Shown one piece after another: positions 36,916 to 45,042 of a stretch of DNA of 64,000 nucleotides; the stretch's first letter is position 1, and every line of letters begins with the position of its first letter. Source of the stretch: Methylobacterium phyllostachyos (lineage in GTDB: Bacteria > Pseudomonadota > Alphaproteobacteria > Rhizobiales > Beijerinckiaceae); NCBI RefSeq assembly GCF_900103445.1, contig NZ_FNHS01000016.1, positions 51,611 through 115,610 of the forward strand, given 5' to 3'. The notes beneath the pieces were generated by a model that did not search any database, was not told the DNA's origin, and saw only the letters and a program-made list of their open reading frames with translations. The position numbers were made by a program, and so were the translations under genes.

Positions 36916-37806
36916 ATGCTAGGATCGGGACGGTTGGGGCGGTTCGCCCTGGGATGCCTCGCGGCGCTCGCCGCCATCGCCCCCGCGCAGGCCCAGACCA
37001 AGCCGGTCCCGCCCCTCGTCTTCACCGGCATCCCCGATCAGGACGAGAGCCGCCTCGTCGAGCGCTTCGGCAAGGTCGCCAGCTACCTTGAGTCCAAGCT
37101 CGGCGTGCCGGTGCGCTACCTCCCGGTGAAGAGCTACCCGGCGGCGGTCACCGCCTTCACCAACGGGCAGGTGCAGCTCGCGTGGTTCGGCGGCTTCACC
37201 GGGGTCCAGGCCCGCAAGGCCGTGCCGGGCGCCCAGGCGATCGCGCAGGGCGCCGAGGACGCGGCGTTCAAGACCTACCTCATCGCCAATTCCGCCACTG
37301 GGTTGAAGCCGGAGACGGCGTTTCCGAAGGCGATCGCGGAAAAGACCTTCACGTTCGGCGCCCGCGCCTCGACCTCGGGCCGCCTGATGCCGGAATACTT
37401 CATCCGGCAGGCGTTTCCGGGGAAAAGCCCCGAGCAGGTTTTTTCCCGCGTCGGCTTCTCGGGCGACCACAGCCGCACCATCCAGCTGGTCCAGTCCGGC
37501 GCCTTCGCGGTCGGCGCCGTCGACTACTCGGTCTGGGACCTCGACACCAAGGCCGGCAAGGTCGATCCCAAGGCGGTCTCGGTGATCTGGGAGAGCCCGC
37601 CCTTCCCCGACTACCAATGGACCGTCCGGGGCGACGTGGATCAGACCTACGGGCCAGGCTTCACCGACAAGCTGCGGGCGGCGCTCACCGGCATCACCGA
37701 TCCGGCGATCCTGGAGCCGTTCGGGCGCTCGAAGTTCATCCCCGTGACCAACGCCGCCTACGAACCCCTGGTCGAGGTCGGCCGGTCCACCGGCCTGCTG
37801 GACTGA
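36916..37806 (+). CDS. PhnD-like ABC substrate-binding protein, putative selenate type
   Basis: A 296-residue periplasmic binding protein with a signal peptide (about 1-25, ending PAQAQ). It has the PhnD/phosphonate fold (FTGIPDQDESRLVERFGKVA; QVQLAWFGGFTGVQA; GARASTSGRLMPEYFIRQAF; YQWTVRGDVD). From memory, the run of IPDE-like start, WFGGFT, STSGRLMP and VGFSGDH matches the group annotated as putative selenate ABC transporter binding proteins more closely than true phosphonate-binding PhnD. No phosphonate C-P lyase genes are near. It is first of a three-gene transporter operon. Confidence 0.75.
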   Translation: MLGSGRLGRFALGCLAALAAIAPAQAQTKPVPPLVFTGIPDQDESRLVERFGKVASYLESKLGVPVRYLPVKSYPAAVTAFTNGQVQLAWFGGFTGVQARKAVPGAQAIAQGAEDAAFKTYLIANSATGLKPETAFPKAIAEKTFTFGARASTSGRLMPEYFIRQAFPGKSPEQVFSRVGFSGDHSRTIQLVQSGAFAVGAVDYSVWDLDTKAGKVDPKAVSVIWESPPFPDYQWTVRGDVDQTYGPGFTDKLRAALTGITDPAILEPFGRSKFIPVTNAAYEPLVEVGRSTGLLD

Positions 37807-37811
37807 CGCGC

Positions 37812-38492
37812 GTGGCGGGCGCCGTGGAGGAAGGGGCGTCCATCGTCCTTGAGAACGCCTCTGCGGCCTATGACGGCCGCCCGGTTCTGTCCGGCATCGA
37901 CCTGACCGTGCGGAGGGGCGAGCGCGTCGCCCTGATGGGCCGCTCGGGCGCCGGCAAGTCGACCCTGATCGGCCTGATCCACGGGCAGGCCCCGGAGCGG
38001 GTGGCCCTGGTGCCCCAGGCCGCCGCCCTGGTGCGACCGCTCTCGGTGTTCCACAACGTCTATATGGGCCGCCTCGACCGACGCTCGACCCTGCACAACC
38101 TGCGCACGCTCGTCCGCCCGGCGCGCGCCGACATCGCCGCGGTCGAAAACATCCTTGCCCGGGTCGGGCTCGCCGACAAGCTGTGGGCGAAGGCCGGGGA
38201 ATTATCGGGCGGCCAGCAGCAGCGCGTCTCGGTGGCCCGCGCCCTCTACAACGGCCGGCCGATCCTGGTCGGCGACGAGCCGGTCTCGGCGCTCGACCGC
38301 CAGCAGGGCGGCCGGATCCTCGCCGAGCTGGCCCGGAGCCACGAGACCCTGATCCTGGCGCTCCACGACGTCGCCCTGGCGCTCGCCCAAACCGACCGGA
38401 TCGTGGTGCTGGACGGGGGCCGCATCGTCCTCGATGCGCCGACGAAGGATCTCGATCCGGCGCGGCTCAAGCCGTTCTACGAGGCCGCGTAA
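37812..38492 (+). CDS. PhnC-like ABC transporter ATP-binding protein
   Basis: A 226-residue ATPase of the PhnC type. Walker A is GRSGAGKSTLIGL, signature LSGGQQQRVSVARALY, Walker B ILVGDEPVSALD and the switch His is in LALHDVALAL. It starts at GTG 37812, five bases after the binding-protein stop. Its stop overlaps the permease start by one base. Confidence 0.88.
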   Translation: MAGAVEEGASIVLENASAAYDGRPVLSGIDLTVRRGERVALMGRSGAGKSTLIGLIHGQAPERVALVPQAAALVRPLSVFHNVYMGRLDRRSTLHNLRTLVRPARADIAAVENILARVGLADKLWAKAGELSGGQQQRVSVARALYNGRPILVGDEPVSALDRQQGGRILAELARSHETLILALHDVALALAQTDRIVVLDGGRIVLDAPTKDLDPARLKPFYEAA

Positions 38493-40030
38493 TGCGTGCC
38501 GGCTTCCTGCCCCGGCCCGGTTACGCGGCGGTCAGCCGCTGGTTCCTGGCGGCGGCGCTGGCCGGCCTGCTGGTGGCCGACCTGCAGGTTACGACGCTCC
38601 ATCCCTTCGCCGACCTCGCTCGGCTCTTCGGCGGCCTGATCCGCCCCGACTTTCCCGCCGTGGAAGGTTGGAGCGTCGTCACCACGGTGGCCTTCGCGAT
38701 GCTCGGCGTCGGGCTCGGGGCCGGGACGGGGCTGCTGCTCGCGATCCCCTTCGCCCGCTCGCGGGTGGTGCGGCTCGGTTGCGCAGTCCTGCGGGCCGTC
38801 CACGAGCTGTTCTGGGCGCTGCTGCTGATGCAGGTGTTCGGGCTCTCGGCGACCACCGGGGTGCTCGCCATCGCGCTGCCCTATGCGGGGATCTGCGCCA
38901 AGGTCTATGCCGAGCTGATCGAGGAGGCCGACCTCGCCGCGCTTCGGGTTCTGCCCGCGGGCACCGGCGCGCTCTCGGCCTTCCTGTACGCGCGGCTCCC
39001 CGAGGTCGCCGGGCGGATGCGCGACTACACGCTCTATCGTTTGGAATGCGGCCTGCGCTCCAGCCTCGTGCTCGGCTTCATCGGCCTGCCGACCATGGGC
39101 TTCGCCTTCGAATCCGCCTTCCGCCAGGGCCGCTACGCGGAGGCCGGGGCGCTGCTCCTGATCTTCTACGCGCTGATCGGCAGCCGCCGGCTCTGGGTCC
39201 GGGCCCGGACCCTGCCGTTCCTGCTCGTCGGCGCGGTGCTGGCGCTGCCCCCGACGGTCGGCAGCACCGCGATCGGCCCGAGCCTCGCGCGCTTCCTCGG
39301 CCACGACCTCGTGCCCGCGCCGCTGCGCGGTGCTTCCCTCGCCGAGCCCGGCACCTGGGCGCGGCTCTGGGTCTGGCTGCGCCCGATCCTGACCGAGCAG
39401 GTCCTGCCCGGCACCGCCCAGACCCTGATCCTGGCGCAGATCGCGCTCGCGGCCACGGCGCTCGGCGCGCTGGTCCTGTTCCCCTGGACGGCTCAGCGCT
39501 TCGCCGGCCCCCTCGGGCGGCCGGTGGGGCGGGTGCTCCTCGTGGTGGTGCGCTCCACGCCGGAATACATGCTGGCCTATATCGGCCTGCAGTTGCTCGG
39601 CCCCTCGATGCTGCCGGCGATCCTGGCGCTTGCGCTGCACAATGCCGGCATCGTCGCCTACCTGATGGGCCGGCACGCCGACGCGATCCCCTACCGGGCC
39701 GACGCCCCCCGGGGCCTCGACCTCTACGCCTACGAGACCGTGCCGCGCCTCTACGGGCAGTTCCTGGCCTATCTGCTCTACCGCTGGGAGCTGATCCTGC
39801 GGGAGAGCGCGATCTTCGGCATCCTGGGTGTCACGACGCTCGGCTTCTACGTCGACGCCGCGATCTCGGAATTGCGCCTCGACGTGGTCGTGGTGCTGAT
39901 CGCCGCCACCGCGCTGCTGACGGTGGCGGTCGATGCGTTCTCGCGGGCGCTCCGCCGGTCCCTGCGGATCGACACCCTGCCGACCCGGCTCTCCGGGCCG
40001 CAGCCGATCACCGGCGGGGAGGGCGGGTGA
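38492..40030 (+). CDS. Double-length PhnE-like ABC permease
   Basis: A 512-residue inner-membrane permease made of two tandem PhnE-like halves (about 1-260 and 290-500), each with its own cytoplasmic EAA-like loop: ELIEEADLAALRVLPAGTGA in half one, and DLYAYETVPRLYGQFLAYLL in half two. Each half carries five to six hydrophobic segments. Fusion of two permease units is known in this phosphonate/selenate-like group. It completes the importer with the two upstream genes. Confidence 0.85.
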   Translation: MRAGFLPRPGYAAVSRWFLAAALAGLLVADLQVTTLHPFADLARLFGGLIRPDFPAVEGWSVVTTVAFAMLGVGLGAGTGLLLAIPFARSRVVRLGCAVLRAVHELFWALLLMQVFGLSATTGVLAIALPYAGICAKVYAELIEEADLAALRVLPAGTGALSAFLYARLPEVAGRMRDYTLYRLECGLRSSLVLGFIGLPTMGFAFESAFRQGRYAEAGALLLIFYALIGSRRLWVRARTLPFLLVGAVLALPPTVGSTAIGPSLARFLGHDLVPAPLRGASLAEPGTWARLWVWLRPILTEQVLPGTAQTLILAQIALAATALGALVLFPWTAQRFAGPLGRPVGRVLLVVVRSTPEYMLAYIGLQLLGPSMLPAILALALHNAGIVAYLMGRHADAIPYRADAPRGLDLYAYETVPRLYGQFLAYLLYRWELILRESAIFGILGVTTLGFYVDAAISELRLDVVVVLIAATALLTVAVDAFSRALRRSLRIDTLPTRLSGPQPITGGEGG

Positions 40031-40227
40031 GGGGAACCGGACCGGTTGGCCTTCTCCGACACGACCACCACCCGCACGACGATGGCCCGCCGCTACGGCC
40101 TGACTCCCGGCGGATGACGCTGCCGGACGGCGGTGCCGCGCGAGCCTGCCGAAACGATAGACGAATCGACCGTGCCGCCGCACGACGGGAGGACGACATG
40201 GCCCTCCCTGCACGGACGGAAGCCGCT

Positions 40228-40590
40228 CTAACGGGCGTGGGTCTGATCCTGCAACAATCGGACGAGCTCCTCGATCTGAGTCGCATTGCGGGTGACCCGG
40301 GGCGTCAGCATCAGGATCAATTCCACGCGCCGAACTTTGTCAGCCTTCTGCTTGAACAGGTCACCGACGACCGGGACAGTCCGCAACACCGGCACGCCGT
40401 TCTCCTGCTGCTCCAGATGATCCTGAATAAGGCCCGCCAGCAGCACGGTGCGTCCGGATTGCAGCAGGATGTCTGACTCCACGCTCCGCGTCGCGATGAT
40501 CGGCGTCAAATTCCCCGCCTGCGCCGATTGCGAAGGGGTGCTTACCGATTGGTTGATCTTGAGTTCGACCGAAGCTGGAGCGTGCCGCAC
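40228..40590 (-). pseudogene. Secretin C-terminal fragment (5'-truncated)
   Basis: About 115 codons that match only the C-terminal part of a secretin (outer-membrane channel of type II/III secretion): SDILLQSGRTVLLAGLIQDH, then VPVLRTVPVVGDLFKQKADK, then VRRVELILMLTPRV. Full secretins have 500-700 residues; the N-domains and the start of the secretin core are missing. Homology stops near 40575-40590, exactly where the neighbouring Crp/Fnr gene also begins abruptly, indicating a deletion or recombination junction. Type II versus type III origin is open. Confidence 0.8.
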
Positions 40591-41207
40591 AGAGACGGCG
40601 ATACGGCCACAATGGCTTCATCTACCTGCAGGACGACGCGGCCACGCATCTCTACTTCGTCGTCTCCGGATATGTGCGGATCTCGTCGCTCTTGGAGGAT
40701 GGAACGGCTGTGCTGCACGCCATCCTGCCCTCGGGAGAGAGCTTCGGCGAATTGGGCGTCTTCGAGGAATCGACGTATTGCGACATGGCGACCGCAATCG
40801 GCCCCTCCGTCATCGCCGCGATATCGATCCCGATCCTGCGGACCCTCGGCGAGCGCCACCCGGAGGTCCGGGATGCGCTGGCCCGGGCGGTCGCCCGGCG
40901 CTACCGGGGCTACGTCATGCTGACCCGGGATCTGAGCCTGAAGACACTCGCGGCGCGTCTGGCGCAGGCGGTGCTCCGGCTCGCCGGCCAGCTCGGGACG
41001 CGCACGCCCTTCCAGGGCCGGCCCGTGCGGGCGATCGCCAGCCTCGTGACACAGAGCGATCTCGGGCTCATGGCGCGCGGCTCGCGCGGCAACGTCAACC
41101 GCGTCCTCAAGACGTGGGAACGCGCCGGATGGATCGCCCTCGTCGATCGCTGCATCCTCATCCTGGATCAGGGCCGGCTGGAGGCCCTGGCGGTGGAGGA
41201 TTGCTGA
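40563..41207 (+). pseudogene. 5'-truncated Crp/Fnr-family regulator
   Basis: The cyclic-nucleotide-binding fold is readable from about 40590 (GFIYLQDDAATHLYFVVSGY) through PSGESFGELGVFEES, and the C-terminal HTH is intact (SDLGLMARGSRGNVNRVLKT). The normal first 20-30 residues and a start codon are missing: upstream in frame there is a stop at 40560-40562 and no ATG or GTG before the internal GTG at 40674, which would cut the domain in half. The gene is therefore probably inactive or makes a shortened 177-residue product. It is truncated at the same junction as the secretin fragment. Confidence 0.75.
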
Positions 41208-41440
41208 TGGCAGGCGAGCCCACCCGATCGATCTGGCCCTTCGGCATGACGGACCTGCAGGAGGTCCTCCTGGGCCCGGATGGCGAGACGGCCCGCCGGG
41301 AGGCCCTGGCGCACCTCGACACATCGTTGGCGCGCCTCGACGACCGGCTGCTGGCCGGGCTCGATCCGCAGCGGATGACTCAGGCGCGGGCGGTCCGACA
41401 GGCCCTGGATACCGCCCGCGCCGTCTTGGCAGACCGGTAG
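41207..41440 (+). CDS. Small helical protein, possible YscE/EscE-type T3SS needle co-chaperone
   Basis: A 77-residue protein starting at the ATG that overlaps the previous stop (TGATG). The C-terminal 50 residues (ALAHLDTSLARLDDRLLAGL, then AVRQALDTARAVL) form two predicted helices with a short turn. The size, helix pattern and position directly before a needle-like gene suggest a YscE/EscE-type co-chaperone, but sequence similarity is weak and this is an inference. Confidence 0.5.
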   Translation: MAGEPTRSIWPFGMTDLQEVLLGPDGETARREALAHLDTSLARLDDRLLAGLDPQRMTQARAVRQALDTARAVLADR

Positions 41441-41473
41441 AGACCTTCGTGGAGAGCGAGAAGGAGATTTGAC

Positions 41474-41827
41474 ATGTCAGGGGGCACATCGGGCACGGGA
41501 GCAACAACCGTAAACCCGTTCGGGACTTATTCATTCTGGACGCCCGAGCATTTGAATAATCCGCGAAACTCGGACTATTCTACAACACCATACGAGACGT
41601 ATGATGGTTTCGATCTGATCTGGAGGCAGAACTATCTTCAGGGGCAGATGAAAAACATCGAGAACGATATCCGAAGCATCGAGAAAAATTCGAACTTGTC
41701 CGATACAGAGAAGATGTTTTCCATGCAGATGGCCATGAATTCATGGTCGGCGATCAGCAATCTGCGAACCAACATGCTCAAGTCGGTGTCTGATACGTTG
41801 AAATCCATAGCGCGTAACGTGGCCTGA
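41474..41827 (+). CDS. Type III secretion needle-like protein (EscF/YscF type, putative)
   Basis: A 117-residue protein, AT-rich relative to its surroundings, with a non-conserved Gly/Ser/Tyr-rich N-terminus and a helical C-terminal 60 residues: LSDTEKMFSMQMAMNSWSAI then SNLRTNMLKSVSDTLKSIAR. This pattern (D-x-EKM, Q, S/A, MLK-x-hydrophobic-x-D, terminal amphipathic helix) is close to the end of EscF/MxiH needle subunits as I remember them. AGGAG lies 7 nt upstream of the ATG. No other secretion apparatus gene is in the window, so it may be an orphan or relic. Confidence 0.5.
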   Translation: MSGGTSGTGATTVNPFGTYSFWTPEHLNNPRNSDYSTTPYETYDGFDLIWRQNYLQGQMKNIENDIRSIEKNSNLSDTEKMFSMQMAMNSWSAISNLRTNMLKSVSDTLKSIARNVA

Positions 41828-42074
41828 GACATCCGTCGCCCGCGCGGGACGCCGTTCCGGCGACGGATCGGGACCCGAATGGCGGCGGATGGCACAGCCC
41901 GAAAGGCCGCATGTCCGGGTGCAGGATCGGGATTGCCCGAACGCGGGCTCTTGCTCACGTCGCCGGGACGGCGGTGGATCGCCGCGAGCCCATGATGGAT
42001 TGGCCCGCCATCCCCATCATGGGTGGCATGACCCGTTCTCTCGCCATCCCCGGGTGCCGCGCGGCACGTTGCCG

Positions 42075-42167
42075 GCCGGGGATGACCCGCCGGTCATCCT
42101 TGCGCTCCGGCCCGGGCTGATCCCGCGGTGGGAAGGGGGCGATCACCGCCCACGGCGCGTCCGAGAG
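42075..42167 (-). pseudogene. IS5-family transposase N-terminal remnant
   Basis: About 31 codons reading LSDAPWAVIAPFPPRDQPGP and ERKDDRRVIPG. They match the N-terminal pattern of IS5-group transposases (L-[ST]-D-x-x-W-x-x-[IL]-x-P, then a basic DDRRVI-x-GI block). The frame decays after that and no DDE core or terminal repeats are visible. It marks past IS activity at this relic locus. Confidence 0.6.
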
Positions 42168-42274
42168 CCCCAACAGGTCCGCCAGCGCAGCCCGTGTTTC
42201 GCAAACGGTGCCCCTGAACCATAAAATTCCAGCGCTCGCGACGCCTTTTCGGTCAACACCCCGGACCGTCGCGG

Positions 42275-42321
42275 CCCCCTCCCGCCCCCCTTCGAAGGCC
42301 ACGCTGCCCCGCAGGGAGGGG
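42275..42321 (-). terminator. Hairpin after the TonB receptor gene
   Basis: CCCCCTCCC around 42275-42283 can pair with GGGAGGGG at 42314-42321, about 50 bp beyond the receptor stop on the minus strand. Confidence 0.35.
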
Positions 42322-42370
42322 AGGGAGACGCGCGGGGCGGCCTCCAACCCGGATCACTCCGACCGCGAAC

Positions 42371-44665
42371 TCACCACTTGTAGCTGACCTTCGCCAGCAC
42401 CCGCCGGGCGTCGCCGTAGAAGCACGACACGTTCGACTGGCAGGAGGCGACGTAGCGCCGGTCGCCGATATTCGAGGCGTTCACCTGGAAGCGCCAGTTC
42501 TCGACATCGTAGTGCACCTGCGCGTCGAACAGCACGTAGTCGGGCACCCGCAGGGTGTTGGCCACGTCCGCGAACGAGCTGCCGACATAGCGCACGCCGC
42601 CGCCGAAGCCGAAGCCGCGCCACGGCCCGACCGGGATGGTGTAGTCGGCAAACAGCGAGGCGAGCGTCTGCGGGATGTTGACCGGCGTCTTGCCGACCCG
42701 CGCCGGATCGGCGTCCCGAATGGTGCTGAAGTCGAACTTGGTGAAGGCGGCCACGAGGTTGAGCCCGTCGGCAATGTTGGCCACCAGCTGCGCCTCGAAG
42801 CCGGTGGAGCGCACCTCGCCGACCTGCGTCTGGAAGATCGTGTTCACCGGGTTGGGGGTGAGCACGTTGTTGCGGTGGATGTCGAAGCCCGCCAGCGTCA
42901 GGAAATAGCCCTGGCCGGGCGGCTCGAACTTCACGCCGCCCTCGACTTGATCGCCCGTATCGGGCTTGAAGGCCCGGTTGTTGATGTCCACGCCGATCTC
43001 GGGCTGGAACGAGGTCGCGTACATGATGTAGGGCGCGAGGCCGAAGTCGAAATTGTAGATCGCCGCCGCGCGATAGGTGAAGGCGCTGTCGTTGCGACCG
43101 TTGGTGTTCGACGGCGTCAGGCGGTCGTAGACGGTGTTCTGGACGAAATCCTGCCGGCCGCCGAGGATCAGGGTCAGCTCCGGGGTGAGCTTGATCTGGT
43201 CCTGGAAGTAGAGGCCGACCTGCTGGAACGAGTCGGCGTTGATCAGGTAGGGCGAGGCCGAGACCGCCTGCGGGCCGTAAGACGGCGCGAGGATGTTGAG
43301 GTCGGGGCCCGGGAAGCCCGAGGCCTGGTTGTCGTGGATCTGGAAGTTCCGGTACTCCACGCCCATCAGGAAGTCGTGGCGGAAGAAGCCGTCCGAGAAC
43401 TTGGCCTCGGCCTGGGTGTCGACGTCGAGCTGCGCGATCTTGGCGTTGTCCCGGAACAGGTAGCGGCCGAGCTGGGTCTGCAGCGGGTCGCTGTAGCCGA
43501 GCTGGCCGATATACGAGTTCTGGTAGCTCTGCGTGTAGGCGTAGCGGGCGTTCTGGCGCACCGCCCAGGTGTCGTCGAAGACGTGCTCGAACTCGTAGCC
43601 GATGAAGGCCTGGTCGCGCTGGTAGGTGTTGAAGCCGGCATCGCCCACGTTGAGCGAGCGCGGGATGCGCAGGCCGAGCACGGTCGGCCGCACCGTGCCG
43701 TAATAGGGCAGGAAGTTCGCCGTCACCGCCGTGTTGTCGTGCTGGAAGCTCGACAGCACCGTGAACTTGGTCGATCCGTCCGGCTTATAGGTGAAGGCCG
43801 GGGCGATGTAGTAGCTGTCGTCCGGCGCGCCCTGGACCTGCGTGCCGCCGTTGCGGGCATAGCCGGTGAGCCGGGTGAACCAGTGCCCCTCCCGGTCGGC
43901 CGGGCCGCCGACGTCGAAGGCAGCGTAGCGCTGGTCGAACGAGCCGCCGCCGACCTCGATGTAGCCGAACGGGTTCTCGGTCGGGCGCTTGCTGATCTGG
44001 TTGATCAGGCCGCCGGGATTGCCGGCGCCGAACAGCACCGCCGAGGGGCCGCGCAGCACCTCGATCCGCTCCAGCCCGAACGTGTCCACCCGGCTGTAGG
44101 CGAAGCCGTAATTCAGGAGCTGCAGGCCGTTGAGGTAGAGGCCGTAATCGCTGACCACGAAGCCGCGCAGCTGGAAGAAGTCGAGGCGCGTGTCGGCGCC
44201 GAAGGTGCCCGCATAGGTGCCGGCGACGTACTGGGTCGCCTGGGTCAGGGTCTGGGCGTTCTGGGTGTCGAGCTGCTGGCGGCCGACCACGGTGATCGAT
44301 TGCGGCGTCTCGATCAGCGGCGTGTTGGTCTTGGTGGCGGTGGCCGAGCGCTTCGCCACGAAGCCGTCGATCGGGCCGGTCGGGCTCTCCACCGCCCGCG
44401 CGCCCGCGCCGGCCCGGGCCACCACAGGGCCGGCGCCTTGGCTCTCGACGCTCAGCTCCTCGAGCTGGACGCTGCCCCCGGCCGGGGGGTTGTTGCCCGC
44501 CCCGCGGCGCGGCGGTGTCGCGTCCTGCGCGAGCGCCGGGCTCGCGGCCTGGGCCAGGACGGCGAGCGAGGCGCCGGCCAGGAGGGCGCGCAGGGTGAGG
44601 GCGCGCAGGGTGAGGGCGCTCAGGGCGCCGCCGCGGGTCTTTGGATGGGGGTAAGCAACGCGCAT
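42371..44665 (-). CDS. TonB-dependent siderophore receptor (FhuA/FpvA type)
   Basis: Outer-membrane gated porin of 764 residues importing a ferric siderophore with TonB-ExbBD energy. Signal peptide about 1-47. A short N-terminal segment with a possible TonB box (ELSVES) is followed by the plug domain (about 110-230: TPQSITVVGRQQLDTQNAQT, ERIEVLRGPSAVLFGAGNPG, GGLINQISKRP) and a 22-strand barrel ending in the aromatic C-terminus KVSYKW. The full-length alignment order fits TIGR-type siderophore receptors. The ligand is unknown. An Irr-like iron box lies 76 bp upstream. Confidence 0.93.
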   Translation of the reverse strand: MRVAYPHPKTRGGALSALTLRALTLRALLAGASLAVLAQAASPALAQDATPPRRGAGNNPPAGGSVQLEELSVESQGAGPVVARAGAGARAVESPTGPIDGFVAKRSATATKTNTPLIETPQSITVVGRQQLDTQNAQTLTQATQYVAGTYAGTFGADTRLDFFQLRGFVVSDYGLYLNGLQLLNYGFAYSRVDTFGLERIEVLRGPSAVLFGAGNPGGLINQISKRPTENPFGYIEVGGGSFDQRYAAFDVGGPADREGHWFTRLTGYARNGGTQVQGAPDDSYYIAPAFTYKPDGSTKFTVLSSFQHDNTAVTANFLPYYGTVRPTVLGLRIPRSLNVGDAGFNTYQRDQAFIGYEFEHVFDDTWAVRQNARYAYTQSYQNSYIGQLGYSDPLQTQLGRYLFRDNAKIAQLDVDTQAEAKFSDGFFRHDFLMGVEYRNFQIHDNQASGFPGPDLNILAPSYGPQAVSASPYLINADSFQQVGLYFQDQIKLTPELTLILGGRQDFVQNTVYDRLTPSNTNGRNDSAFTYRAAAIYNFDFGLAPYIMYATSFQPEIGVDINNRAFKPDTGDQVEGGVKFEPPGQGYFLTLAGFDIHRNNVLTPNPVNTIFQTQVGEVRSTGFEAQLVANIADGLNLVAAFTKFDFSTIRDADPARVGKTPVNIPQTLASLFADYTIPVGPWRGFGFGGGVRYVGSSFADVANTLRVPDYVLFDAQVHYDVENWRFQVNASNIGDRRYVASCQSNVSCFYGDARRVLAKVSYKW

Positions 44666-44741
44666 GGAACCTGGCCGTGTCGGGCGGAACGGGCAGCCGA
44701 CCGCGTTCGCCGGGCAGGGTCCCAGCGTTGCTGTCGGGCTG

Positions 44742-44758
44742 TTTAGAATTGTGCTAAA
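44742..44758. promoter_or_regulatory. Irr-type iron control element (ICE) upstream of the siderophore receptor
   Basis: TTTAGAA-TTG-TGCTAAA matches the ICE consensus TTTAGAA-N3-TTCTAAA at 13 of 14 defined bases. It lies 76 bp before the receptor start. Irr represses iron-uptake or iron-storage genes through such sites in Rhizobiales; its position near the likely promoter favours iron-responsive control. Confidence 0.7.
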
Positions 44759-44925
44759 CTACTGTTTGGATTGTGTTTTCTTATGCCCGGAGTACGCGCG
44801 GCCATGCTTGGCCGCAAGCCATCCTCGCGCGTCTGGCGACAGCTGTTGCCGCGGCGACACGCCTGGGTGGTGAGCCTGCGGAGAGGCGGATCGTCGCCGG
44901 ATCGGTCTGACGCGCGGGCGCGGGT

Positions 44926-44953
44926 CTCCCTCCCCCGCAGAGGGGGGAGGGAG
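44926..44953. terminator. CTCCCTCCCCC/GGGGGAGGGAG hairpin
   Basis: Eleven-base arms (44926-44936 and 44943-44953) and a short loop. It is placed between the receptor promoter region and the 3' end of the hydrolase gene (45043), and can end hydrolase transcripts. The rest of 44759-45042 has no gene. Confidence 0.5.
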
Positions 44954-45042
44954 GGCGCGGCGGCCCTCGACCCGGATCAGCCTGATAGCCAGGTCTCTGA
45001 TCGCGCTGTGGACATCGCAGGATAGGAGGGGAGGCCCGCCGC

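Larger units (their letters stand above)
41828..42370. other. Gene-free stretch with IS remnant
   Basis: 543 bp between the needle-like gene and the convergent TonB receptor. It holds a transposase scrap (42075-42167) and a G/C-rich hairpin near the receptor stop. No intact gene was found. Confidence 0.5.

Noticed and set aside
40198..40476. Plus-strand frame with GGAGGAC before its ATG, opposite the secretin fragment
   Set aside because: Codons after the first dozen are antisense to the secretin. The good ribosome site may be the leftover start of a deleted gene, but the present frame is not a credible protein.
42512..44746. Long open frame on the plus strand across the siderophore receptor
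   Set aside because: It is antisense to a clear TonB-dependent receptor; its composition is that of a complementary-strand shadow, common in GC-rich genomes.
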